A DNA stretch of 35,508 bases. Origin: Pseudomonas sp. IPO3778. Lineage in GTDB: Bacteria; Pseudomonadota; Gammaproteobacteria; Pseudomonadales; Pseudomonadaceae. Each line of letters starts with the position of its first letter. Position 1 is the first letter of the stretch. The notes below the pieces were generated by a model. The model was not told the DNA's origin. It ran no database searches and saw nothing but the letters and a program-made list of their open reading frames with translations. The position numbers were made by a program, and so were the translations under genes. The DNA lies in assembly GCF_013386825.1 (NCBI RefSeq), contig NZ_JACARC010000089.1, positions 476 through 35,983 of the forward strand, read 5' to 3'. Shown piece after piece: positions 23,769-31,311 of this stretch.

Positions 23769-23783
23769 CGTGCCTTTGGCACG
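23769..23783. promoter_or_regulatory. Dyad in the permease/porin divergent promoter
   Basis: CGTGCC-TTT-GGCACG is a perfect 6-base-arm inverted repeat in the 288-base gap between the permease and the channel gene. It may be an operator. The TGGCAC part resembles a sigma-54 -24 box, but no matching -12 box follows. Confidence 0.3.
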
Positions 23784-23933
23784 CATGGACGTATGGATGT
23801 CCGGGATAACAAAGAATCCGGGGCGGTCCTGGCCCTAGCCTTTGTCCAGCACCGGGCACCCTCGACCCGGCTGCCTAGACCCACTCGTCGCTTGCCGAGT
23901 GTCCCTGTATGTCGGTCCTGGAGAAACGCCATC

Positions 23934-25271
23934 GTGATACGCCAACCCATGCACTTTACGCTGCTCTATCGATCCCTTTCACTGACGGTCCTGGTGGGGC
24001 TCTCGCCGCTGGCCAGTGCCCTTTCACTGTATGCCGATGACCAGACCCAGGTCGACGCCAAACTGCTGGGCGCCGTGGGCGCCTTTTCCAGCCGGGAAAA
24101 CTATGATCAGTCCGGCACACGCACAAAAGGATCAAGCAGTTGGCAGGAATCCGTCTTTCAGTATGGACTGGACCTCAAACACTCGACCCTGGGCTTTGGC
24201 AACACCTACGCCTCGCTGAACTGGGTGTCTTCGGGCACCTACGGCGAAGGTGATCCCGCCGGCTGGACCAACGGCTCGGAGCGCACCACCAAGATTGAAG
24301 ATGCCTTCATCGGTTGGCGCTCGGCGGAACTGTTTCCGGCCCTGGGCACCGACGGCATCGACTTTTCCGTGGGCCGGCAGAACATTGTCATTGGCGACGG
24401 TTTCCTTGTCTCGGGAGACGCCTTGAATCTGGGCAAAGAGGTCGCCGACGGGCGCCAGAACCGGGGCGGCGCGTATTACCTGACCGCACGCAAGGACTTC
24501 GACCAGACGGTCGTGCTGCGCCTGGGGGGCAAACAAGGCTGGCGCAGCGACTTGATGTGGCTGAAGTCCGATAACCCCGCCCAGGCAAAACCGGAGGTGG
24601 CCGTGGGCACGCTTGAGCACGTGGCCGACCAGGGCACCGTGGGCCTGACCTACCTCAAAGTGCTGGATACCGACAAGGCGCTGGCGGACCTTTTCTACCC
24701 CGAGCGCAAGGGCATGAAGCAATACAGCGTCAGGGCACAAGGCAATGCGGGGGTTCCCAACCTGTTCCTGTCGGGTGAGTACGCCAGGGAGCAGAAGGAC
24801 AGCGGCGATGAAAATGCCTGGTACCTGGAAGCCGGCTGGACGTTCAGCGACCTGCAGCTCAAGCCTGTCGTCAACTACCGCTACAGCCGTTTCTCCGAAG
24901 GTTATGACCCGTTGTTCTATGGCAATGGCCGCGCGCTGGGCACCTGGTTCCAGGGTGAGGTCGCGTCCAACTATGCGGGCCCCTTCAACAGCAATACCCA
25001 AGTCCATCACGTCGGCATCAAAGTCGCCGCCACCCCTTCGGTGAATGTGGGCACCCTGCTTTATGACTTCTCGTCGCTGGATCATAGCCGTCAGAACCTG
25101 AATGCCCGAGAGGCGGACCTCTACGCAGAATGGACCATCAATCAACACTTCACGCTGTTGCCTCTGGTGGGCTTGTACAAACCCGAGAAAAGCGCCGCCA
25201 GCGGTGGCACCCAGTTGGGCAACAGTGACACCAACCTTTACGCCCAAGTGATCCTCGCCGCGTCGTTCTAA
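23934..25271 (+). CDS. Outer-membrane beta-barrel channel (alginate-export/porin-like)
   Basis: A 445-residue outer-membrane protein. The signal peptide (LLYRSLSLTVLVGLSPLASA) is followed by a barrel of alternating amphipathic strands that ends in a terminal Phe (LYAQVILAASF). The segment GIDFSVGRQNIVIGDGFLVSGDALNLGK resembles the alginate-export (AlgE-like) family, a group with many non-alginate members in Pseudomonas. The only SD-like GGAG (23920-23923) suits a GTG start at 23934; the alternative ATG at 23949 would be 25 bases away. Divergent from the APC permease, it likely provides outer-membrane passage for the same substrate. Confidence 0.72.
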   Translation: MIRQPMHFTLLYRSLSLTVLVGLSPLASALSLYADDQTQVDAKLLGAVGAFSSRENYDQSGTRTKGSSSWQESVFQYGLDLKHSTLGFGNTYASLNWVSSGTYGEGDPAGWTNGSERTTKIEDAFIGWRSAELFPALGTDGIDFSVGRQNIVIGDGFLVSGDALNLGKEVADGRQNRGGAYYLTARKDFDQTVVLRLGGKQGWRSDLMWLKSDNPAQAKPEVAVGTLEHVADQGTVGLTYLKVLDTDKALADLFYPERKGMKQYSVRAQGNAGVPNLFLSGEYAREQKDSGDENAWYLEAGWTFSDLQLKPVVNYRYSRFSEGYDPLFYGNGRALGTWFQGEVASNYAGPFNSNTQVHHVGIKVAATPSVNVGTLLYDFSSLDHSRQNLNAREADLYAEWTINQHFTLLPLVGLYKPEKSAASGGTQLGNSDTNLYAQVILAASF

Positions 25272-25286
25272 AGCACGCTGACTCAA

Positions 25287-25757
25287 GTGCATGGAAGTAC
25301 TTGGGTTGACGGTATGGCTGACGAGACACACTTCGCTGGCAGCCATTGGCCGCCAAACCATTCAGGTCGGGACATGAAAGATCTACCTACAGGCAATGAT
25401 GACGTCTACGTTCTCGTCCACCAATTGCAGGGCTCGGCAGTCCTGACCATCGCGGGTCACACAGTACGGCTGGAAGCGGGCGACATGGTGGTGCTGGACG
25501 CGGCAAAACCCTCCGACTTCAGTTTCCCGAGTGCACCCCACCAGGTCTCCATTTGCTTGCCGCGGGAGATCGTCGAGAAAACCTATCCAACCCGGCCCGG
25601 CATCGTGGGCAGGAAAATGTCCGGCAACACCCACTTCGGTTCGGTGGTCGGCTCATTCGTGAACGAACTCTCCACCCTGTTGAATAGCCCGAAAAACGAA
25701 GTGGACGCCATGCACCGCGCCCTCCTGGCACTGCTCAAACCGTTGTTATCAACCTGA
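25287..25757 (+). pseudogene. Remnant of a third FeaR-like AraC regulator (ligand domain only)
   Basis: The frame encodes about 156 residues homologous to the middle of the FeaR-like N-terminal domain: DDVYVLVHQLQGSAVLTIAGHTVRLEAGDMVVLDAAKPSDFSF aligns with DFYYLVMQMKGSG...LKPNDLVLLDVNKPCDFYF of the gene at 19236. It stops at LLALLKPLLST, exactly where the intact paralogue continues toward its HTH domain, and the first ~70 residues are also missing. No HTH codons follow; the next bases belong to the minus-strand membrane protein, whose stop at 25735 lies within the frame. It starts 15 bases after the channel gene, without a ribosome site. It is probably a relic, although a free ligand-domain protein is conceivable. 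Confidence 0.75.
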
Positions 25758-26247
25758 CCTGCCGGCGGCCCGTGCTGCCGTTGTGCCAAGCGATCAAGCC
25801 CAGCCACAGCAGCATCAGCAGCGCGGTGGGGGCCAACGCGGTCTTGGGCACAAAGGGCGAGACAAAGCTGAATGCCGCCAGCCATCCCCCGGCGATCAAA
25901 CCCGTGAACTTGATGGGCCTGATCGCCAGCAGCGACACATTGACGATCCAGAGCCCGGCGAAAATATGCCCACCCAACCGGATCGGCATCGCGATTTCGC
26001 TCGGCACATGGTTCAACGTCATGACCCCGACGGTCACGTCCACCACCAACCAGCCATACCCCGCCGCCTTTGCCCACCCGGGCGCAGGAAGCTGGGGCAC
26101 CAGCAGGAAGATGGCCAGGTGAAAGAGGATGCCGGGGTAGTCCAGCCACCAGCGGTCCATCGGCCACACATAGGAGGCGACCACCGGAGCAAACATCGCG
26201 ATCGCGACAATCGCGCAAGTACGGGCAGAAGGCACGAACGTGCTCAT
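25735..26247 (-). CDS. Integral membrane protein of unknown function
   Basis: A 170-residue protein with five or six hydrophobic segments (AIVAIAMFAPVVASYVW, LDYPGILFHLAIFLLVPQL, GYGWLVVDVTVGVM, GLWIVNVSLLAI, GLIAGGWLAAFSFVSPF, TALLMLLWLGLIAW). No known family is recognised with confidence. The start at 26247 overlaps the aldo/keto reductase stop by ATGA, so it is translationally coupled to that enzyme and controlled by the same TetR-type operator. Its 3' end overlaps the AraC remnant on the other strand by 23 bases. Confidence 0.8.
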   Translation of the reverse strand: MSTFVPSARTCAIVAIAMFAPVVASYVWPMDRWWLDYPGILFHLAIFLLVPQLPAPGWAKAAGYGWLVVDVTVGVMTLNHVPSEIAMPIRLGGHIFAGLWIVNVSLLAIRPIKFTGLIAGGWLAAFSFVSPFVPKTALAPTALLMLLWLGLIAWHNGSTGRRQVRLITTV

Positions 26248-27230
26248 TGCGCGGCCCATTTCAGGACGAAGTCCGGGTAACGCGAGCCCACGATAGCGTC
26301 CGGTGCAAAGGCGCGGTCCAGCTCGAACAGTTCCTGGGGCGTGAATGTCACCTCAAGCGCCTCCAGGTTGTCCTGGATGCGGGATGGGCGACTGATACCG
26401 GCCAGCGGCACAATATCGTCGCCACGGGACAGCACCCAGGCCAGCGCCAGTTGCGCCGGCGTGAAGCCTTTGGAGGCGGCCATCGCTTCGAGCACCTGGG
26501 CCGTGGCCATATTGCGCGTGTAGTGTTCACCGTGCATGCGTGGCGCCAGGAAATGCGCGCCGGCTGGCGGTTGCCCCTGCGGCAGCCGGCCGCTCAACAT
26601 CCCCTCGGCCAGGATGCGATAAGCCACGACGCCAATGCCAAGCTCGCGCGCGGTGGGGAGGATTTCCCGTTCGATAAAACGGCTGGCCAGCGAATACTCA
26701 ATTTCCAGTGCCGTGACCGGATGCACGGCATGGGCGCGACGCAGCAGGTCGGCCCCCACTTCGGAGACGCCCAGGTAACGCACCTTACCGTCCTTGATCA
26801 GGTCGGCAATCGCCCCGATCGTCTCTTCATACGGCACGTCCGGGTCTGCACGCCCCGGCTGGTACAGGTCGATAACGTCCACACCCAGTCGCTTCAATGA
26901 ATAGGCGGCAAAGTTCTTGATGGAATTCGGACGCCCATCCAGGCCAATGATGCGGCCATTCGGGTCCACCTGGGCGCCACATTTAACGCTCAAAAAGGCG
27001 CTGTCACGGCGCCCCCGCAAAGCGCGCCCCACCAGCATCTCGCTTTGGCCGCTGCCATAAAAGTCGCCGGTATTGAGAAACGAGAAACCTGAATCGAGGG
27101 CGGATTGAAGGGTGTGCACCGCTTGCTTCTCACGGTCGTCGTCCCCCATGCGAAACGCCATGCAGCCCATGCCAAGCGCAGACACCGCAGGCCCGTTTTT
27201 ACCCAATGCCCTCATTGTCATTTCAGTCAT
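26244..27230 (-). CDS. Aldo/keto reductase with altered active-site histidine position
   Basis: A 328-residue AKR of the YajO/Gfo-type single-domain (beta/alpha)8 family. Catalytic Asp56 and Tyr58 (NTGDFYGSG) and Lys83 (SVKCG) are present. The fourth tetrad residue is normally His in a QHRxDP-type segment; here it reads LYQPGRADPDV, so the aligned position is Gly126. NADP-binding elements near the C-terminus (PLAGISRPSRIQDNLEAL) are intact. Three Met codons lie at the start; 27230 is used with an AGGG-type site upstream. It forms an operon with the downstream membrane protein and is divergent from the TetR regulator with its operator at 27299-27321. Confidence 0.9.
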   Translation of the reverse strand: MTEMTMRALGKNGPAVSALGMGCMAFRMGDDDREKQAVHTLQSALDSGFSFLNTGDFYGSGQSEMLVGRALRGRRDSAFLSVKCGAQVDPNGRIIGLDGRPNSIKNFAAYSLKRLGVDVIDLYQPGRADPDVPYEETIGAIADLIKDGKVRYLGVSEVGADLLRRAHAVHPVTALEIEYSLASRFIEREILPTARELGIGVVAYRILAEGMLSGRLPQGQPPAGAHFLAPRMHGEHYTRNMATAQVLEAMAASKGFTPAQLALAWVLSRGDDIVPLAGISRPSRIQDNLEALEVTFTPQELFELDRAFAPDAIVGSRYPDFVLKWAAQ

Positions 27231-27298
27231 TGCCTACACCCTTTTTCCAATACACTCGCGCTTTCATTCAAGCCGTTCATGGCCGTTTATCACTAAAA

Positions 27299-27321
27299 TT
27301 TACATTTAATGTAAAATGTAA
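27299..27321. promoter_or_regulatory. TetR-type operator
   Basis: Two overlapping dyads: TTTACAT-TTA-ATGTAAA (27299-27315) and TTACATTT-AATGTA-AAATGTAA (27300-27321), i.e. three half-sites of TTACAT/ATGTAA. It lies 32 bases before the TetR start and about 70 bases before the AKR start, in the 122-base divergent gap. Autoregulation and repression of the AKR operon are the natural inference. Confidence 0.75.
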
Positions 27322-27352
27322 GTTTTATCGGTGTCAACAGGAGTTGTGGGGA

Positions 27353-28462
27353 ATGCCACGTACCGGGCTATCTGCCGAGGAAATCAAAGCACGGGCGACC
27401 GACGTCGCCCTGGCACGCATGCGCTTGCTGGGCGTAGACAAAGTGCGCATCACAGACGTTGCCAAGGAATTGGGCGTGAGCCACGCGGCGCTTTACGCAC
27501 ATTTTGCCGACAAGGCGGCGCTGCTGGATGCCGTCACGGAACGCTGGCTCTGCGAGATTGAACAGACGCTCTCCAGCGTGGCGAGTGCGGCGGGCGATCC
27601 GGTGACACGCATGGGCGAATGGCTGGTCAGGCTCTATCAGATGAAACGCAAGCGCGCACTCGACGATCCGGAACCCCATCGCGCCTTCGATGTAGCGGCG
27701 GCGCTGGATAAACCGTTCGTCATTGCCCACCTCAACAACCAGCTTCGCCAGCTTGCCGGGCTGTTCCAGGAAGCCGGGGCAACGTTTGATGGCGACGCAG
27801 GCCTCAATGCCCGATTGATGTACACCGCCACGGCCGCCTATCACCACCCAACACTCGTGGCCCAAACCGCACACATGGACCACGAGCCGATGCTCAGGCA
27901 GATCATCCAACTGGTATTGTCGGGGATGACCCGAAACCGGAATCAAACGTTTAACTGTCCAGGAACTGAAATGCCCACCCTGACCCTGCGTAACGCCACC
28001 CCGGCTGACGCCGCCCGTTGCTACGAGATCGAAATCAGCGCCTATGAAGGCGACGAAGCCGCCACCCTGGAAAAGATCGCCACGCGCATCGCCCTGTACC
28101 CGCAAGGCTTCCTGATCCTGGAGGCGGACGGCGTTGTGGTGGGTTTCATCAACTGCGGTTGCGCCGATGACGTGGTGATGTCGGATGAGGCCTTCAAGGA
28201 GTTGGTGGGGCATTCAGCCGAGGCGCCGAATGTGGTGATCATGTCGGTGGTGGTGGACCCCGCCCGGCAAGGCAAGGGCTACTCCACGCGCTTGATGACG
28301 GAGTTCGTGCAGCGCATGCAGGCGATGGGCAAGAAGACCATTCACCTGATGTGCAAGGACCAGCATGTGGAGCTGTACAAGCGCATGGGCTATCGCTATG
28401 TGCAGCCGTCGGCGTCGGACCATGGCGGGATGGCGTGGCATGAGATGGTGATGGATCTATGA
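27353..28462 (+). CDS. TetR regulator fused in frame to a GNAT acetyltransferase
   Basis: One uninterrupted frame of 369 residues. Residues 1-200 are a TetR/AcrR repressor: the HTH is ITDVAKELGVSHAALYAHFADKAALLDAVTERW, followed by a helical ligand domain ending near LRQIIQLVLSGMTR. A short linker (NRNQTFNCPGTE) leads to Met207, the first residue of a complete GNAT domain. The usual TetR length is about 200 residues, so the stop codon is missing; a TAA exists at 27952-27954 in another frame, suggesting a lost or shifted stop. The ATG at 27353 has AGGAG and GGGGA upstream. An AGGA sits before codon 207, so the GNAT may also be made alone. Confidence 0.8.
   Translation: MPRTGLSAEEIKARATDVALARMRLLGVDKVRITDVAKELGVSHAALYAHFADKAALLDAVTERWLCEIEQTLSSVASAAGDPVTRMGEWLVRLYQMKRKRALDDPEPHRAFDVAAALDKPFVIAHLNNQLRQLAGLFQEAGATFDGDAGLNARLMYTATAAYHHPTLVAQTAHMDHEPMLRQIIQLVLSGMTRNRNQTFNCPGTEMPTLTLRNATPADAARCYEIEISAYEGDEAATLEKIATRIALYPQGFLILEADGVVVGFINCGCADDVVMSDEAFKELVGHSAEAPNVVIMSVVVDPARQGKGYSTRLMTEFVQRMQAMGKKTIHLMCKDQHVELYKRMGYRYVQPSASDHGGMAWHEMVMDL
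27971..28462 (+). CDS. GNAT N-acetyltransferase (internal start within the TetR fusion frame)
   Basis: The 163-residue GNAT part can be translated separately from ATG at 27971, which has AGGA 6 bases upstream (27961-27964). It starts MPTLTLRNATPADAARCYEIE, a normal GNAT N-terminus, and carries VVIMSVVVDPARQGKGYSTRLMTEFVQRM with the RQGKGY acetyl-CoA loop and HVELYKRMGYRYV at the C-terminal part. The next GNAT gene overlaps its stop by ATGA. This entry is the alternative reading of the second half of the fused frame; either or both products may exist. Confidence 0.7.
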   Translation: MPTLTLRNATPADAARCYEIEISAYEGDEAATLEKIATRIALYPQGFLILEADGVVVGFINCGCADDVVMSDEAFKELVGHSAEAPNVVIMSVVVDPARQGKGYSTRLMTEFVQRMQAMGKKTIHLMCKDQHVELYKRMGYRYVQPSASDHGGMAWHEMVMDL

Positions 28463-28884
28463 AGCCGCATCGGATTGAGATCGGTGATCAGCCAAACGCC
28501 GACGCCGAGCAACGCCTTGGCAGCAGCCTCGCCGCCTTCAACGAACACATCACCGGCTCCAATGATCGGCGCCCGTTGACGGTGCTGATCAAAGATCCGG
28601 ATACCGGTGAAATCCTCGGCGGCATCACCGGCAAAACCACCCTCGGGATGGCCTTTCTCGATCTGTTTCACCTGCCCGATGCGCTGCGTGGTTCAGGCCT
28701 GGGCACAACGCTGTTGAAGGCATTCGAAGACGAAGCCCGCCAACGTGGTTGCCGTTCGGCGGTGCTGTACACCCTCAGTTTCCAGGCCCCGGGGTTTTAC
28801 GAAAAGAAGGGCTGGGTGCGTTTTGGTGAAATCCCCTGCGACCCGGAGGGCAGCAGCCGGGTGTTCCTGAGCAAAACCCTCTGA
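28459..28884 (+). CDS. GNAT family N-acetyltransferase
   Basis: A 141-residue GNAT. Motif A reads AFLDLFHLPDALRGSGLGTTLLKAFEDEARQRG with the RGSGLG loop, then APGFYEKKGWVRFGEI as motif B. The N-terminal half (EILGGITGKT) matches the group of small GNATs annotated around acetylation of small amines or histone-like HPA2 relatives. It is coupled to the preceding GNAT by a 4-base ATGA overlap. It is convergent with the next GNAT gene, 3 bases apart. Confidence 0.88.
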   Translation: MKPHRIEIGDQPNADAEQRLGSSLAAFNEHITGSNDRRPLTVLIKDPDTGEILGGITGKTTLGMAFLDLFHLPDALRGSGLGTTLLKAFEDEARQRGCRSAVLYTLSFQAPGFYEKKGWVRFGEIPCDPEGSSRVFLSKTL

Positions 28885-28887
28885 CAG

Positions 28888-29415
28888 CTAAACCCCAAGC
28901 CTTTTGCCAAACAGCCGATTTTCATGGCTCTCATTCTGGAACGTGTAAATCGGCGCACCCAGCAGCTCATAACCACGGCGCGGATAAAACCCCAGCGCCC
29001 GTTCGTTGCCGATCCACACCGTCGCCCATAACAACGACGCACCGCCCTCCCCGGCACGCTGTTCCGCCGCTTGCAGCAAACGGTAACCGAGGCCCAGGCC
29101 GGTAAACCGTGCCTGGAGGTAGAGCCGCTGCAACTCGGCCGCTTTTGGGGTTGAGATCAGGGCGTGGCCAGCGTCCATCGTCACCTGGGCAAACCCCACT
29201 AGATGCGCATTGGATTCGGCGACGAGAATGAACGTGCCCGGCTGCGCGATCAGCGCAGCGATCGCCTGGGGCGAAAACGCTTGCAGCGCCTCAGCGGCGA
29301 TCGAATCGCGGATACCTTCGGTGGCGTAGGTATCAAGAAATACCTGCATGCCCAGCACGCCAATGCATAAGGCATCTTCAGGCCGGGCAGCGCGGATAAG
29401 CACGTCGGGGAGCAT
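28888..29415 (-). CDS. GNAT family N-acetyltransferase
   Basis: A 175-residue GNAT. Motif A reads AELQRLYLQARFTGLGLGYRLLQAAEQRA with the TGLGLG loop, followed by NERALGFYPRRGYELLG. The N-terminal IRAARPEDALCIGVLGMQVFLDTYA is typical of GNATs in this size class. Its ribosome site is weak. It is divergent from the methyltransferase gene by about 120 bases. The acceptor is unknown. Confidence 0.87.
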   Translation of the reverse strand: MLPDVLIRAARPEDALCIGVLGMQVFLDTYATEGIRDSIAAEALQAFSPQAIAALIAQPGTFILVAESNAHLVGFAQVTMDAGHALISTPKAAELQRLYLQARFTGLGLGYRLLQAAEQRAGEGGASLLWATVWIGNERALGFYPRRGYELLGAPIYTFQNESHENRLFGKRLGV

Positions 29416-29534
29416 TCGGTGGGTACTCTGATCATCAGCAAGGGCAACGTTTTAACACAACTGCACATCTCTGCAATTACCAGCCCGAATTCGCCCCAGT
29501 AGGGTTATCGCTTCCCCGCCAACAGGAGCCACCC

Positions 29535-30215
29535 ATGACCTGGTTTTCAGACCCCGACGCTGTTGCCCGTTACGCCGAAGGCCCGGTGAGGCTGGTGCCG
29601 GGCTTTGAGTCCCTGCAACGCATGACGACGTTGCTGCTGCGGGAAAGCGTCCCGGCGACCGGCCATGTGTTGGTGCTGGGTGCGGGCGGCGGGCTGGAGT
29701 TGAAGAAGTTCGCCGACAGCCAGCCCCAATGGCAGTTTGTGGGGGTGGACCCGTCTGCCGAGATGCTGAAGCTGGCCGAAGCCACCTTGGGCCCGTTGAT
29801 GACGCGGGTGCAGTTGCACGAAGGGTATATCCACACCGCGCCCGAAGGCCCGTTTGATGCCGCGACCAGCCTGCTGACCCTGCACTTCATCCCGGCCGAA
29901 GAGCGCTTGCAAACCCTGAAAGCACTCTGGCAGCGCTTGCGTCCGGGGGCACCGCTGATTGCGGCCCATCACAGCTTCCCCCAGTCCTCACCAGAGGAAA
30001 AAGCCCGCTGGCTGAAGCGTTATGCGGCCTATGCGGTGGATTCCGGCGTACCGGCTGAAGATGCCCAGCGAGCGATTACGGCGATCAGCAGCCACTTGCC
30101 GGTGCTGTCGCCCGAGGACGATGAAGCGCTGCTGCGGGCGGCGGGTTTCGAAGGCGTTGAACTGTTCTATGCGGGCTTCAGCTTCAAGGGTTGGATCGCT
30201 TACAAGCCGGCCTAG
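29535..30215 (+). CDS. Class I SAM-dependent methyltransferase
   Basis: A 226-residue Rossmann-fold methyltransferase. SAM motif I is VLVLGAGGGLELKKFA (about 46-61), the acidic ribose-binding end of strand 2 is FVGVDPSAEMLKLA, and motif IV is FDAATSLLTLHFI. The C-terminal half (LFYAGFSFKGWIAYKPA) closes the sheet. AGGAG lies 6 bases upstream of the ATG. It is convergent with the AraC gene, 6 bases apart. Substrate unknown. Confidence 0.88.
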   Translation: MTWFSDPDAVARYAEGPVRLVPGFESLQRMTTLLLRESVPATGHVLVLGAGGGLELKKFADSQPQWQFVGVDPSAEMLKLAEATLGPLMTRVQLHEGYIHTAPEGPFDAATSLLTLHFIPAEERLQTLKALWQRLRPGAPLIAAHHSFPQSSPEEKARWLKRYAAYAVDSGVPAEDAQRAITAISSHLPVLSPEDDEALLRAAGFEGVELFYAGFSFKGWIAYKPA

Positions 30216-30221
30216 ACCGGC

Positions 30222-31151
30222 TTACTGCTGGCGATATTCGCGCGGCGTGGCACCGGTATGGCGCCTGAACACCTGGGCAAAGTGGCTCGGGCTGCCGTAC
30301 CCCACTTCAAGCGCAATGTCCACGATGCTCAAGGTTGACTCCAAAAGAAGCTGGCGTGCCTTCCTCATCCGCATCTGGATGAAATATTGCGACGGCGACC
30401 ACCCGGTAGCCCGGCGAAACAGTCGGCTGAAATGGAAGTCGCTCATGCCAGCCGCCATCGCCAGCGAAGACAAGCTGAAGTTGCGATCCAGCCTCGCACC
30501 CATGTACTCAATGGCGCCGTGCAACTTGTAGGCAGGCAGCGCATTGGCCTGCTTGAGGCCACCGCTGTCATCCCGGTAGTGCCTCACCAGATGCACCGCC
30601 AGCGCCTGACCAATGCCGTGCAGATACAGTGGGCTGGCGTCCCGATCATTGATCACCTCTTGATACAGGCATCGCATCAATTGTGAGACTTGCGCATCCC
30701 GGGCACCGGATACGTCGCGCAAACGTATTGCGCCGGCCTGTCCCACCAGCACCTCGCGAGCCGCCAACCCCAGCAGTCGCTGGCTCAGGTACACATGCAC
30801 CACCTCGAAGACCGCGTCGCCGTCGGTACGCCAACGCATTTCATAGGGCTCGGGGGACATGGTGAGGAAGAAGTCGTCAGCCGTTACCCCATGAGCCGTC
30901 CATTCCTCCCCGCCAGTTCGCTCTTCCACCCGCGCACCACCCGATACCACCAGCACCAGCAGAGGCTCGGCAACGGCCGGAATGATCAGGTCCTGGGTAG
31001 TGCTGCGGTGGCGGTAGAGTTGAATCTGCACCTCGGAATCCAGACGCTGGCCTACCGCCTGATGGGCCGCTGGCGGCAAATACTCAGGCATCTTGTGCGC
31101 CGGAATTCGGCCTTGTTGACCCAGGCGTTTCACGGATTTTGGCGGTTGCAT
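30222..31151 (-). CDS. AraC-family transcriptional regulator
   Basis: A 309-residue AraC regulator with an N-terminal cupin-like sensing domain (LLVLVVSGGARVEERTGGEEW...FFLTMSPEPYEMRW) and a C-terminal pair of HTHs (FSLSSLAMAAGMSDFHFSRLFRRATGWSPSQYF and LSIVDIALEVGYGSPSHFAQVFRRHTGATPREYRQQ). It belongs to a different branch from the FeaR-like pair at 19-22 kb. It is divergent from an SDR gene 160 bases away, which it probably controls. Confidence 0.9.
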   Translation of the reverse strand: MQPPKSVKRLGQQGRIPAHKMPEYLPPAAHQAVGQRLDSEVQIQLYRHRSTTQDLIIPAVAEPLLVLVVSGGARVEERTGGEEWTAHGVTADDFFLTMSPEPYEMRWRTDGDAVFEVVHVYLSQRLLGLAAREVLVGQAGAIRLRDVSGARDAQVSQLMRCLYQEVINDRDASPLYLHGIGQALAVHLVRHYRDDSGGLKQANALPAYKLHGAIEYMGARLDRNFSLSSLAMAAGMSDFHFSRLFRRATGWSPSQYFIQMRMRKARQLLLESTLSIVDIALEVGYGSPSHFAQVFRRHTGATPREYRQQ

Positions 31152-31311
31152 GACACGTCACCAGACCGGTTGGGGTTGCTCATCATAGAGGATTAAAAAG
31201 CAAGATCACGATAGTCAGGCAAGACCGCGCCAGATTCGCCAGCTTGAAGGGGCGACAGTAAGGGCGTCTCCAGCGGCACCCCGTCGCTGGAAGCGTGAAC
31301 TGGAGAGTTTC

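Noticed and set aside
23776..23795. TGGCAC as a sigma-54 -24 box in the permease/channel promoter
   Set aside because: The expected GC-containing -12 box (TTGC-like) at the right spacing is absent, and TGGCAC is better explained as one arm of the CGTGCC/GGCACG dyad.
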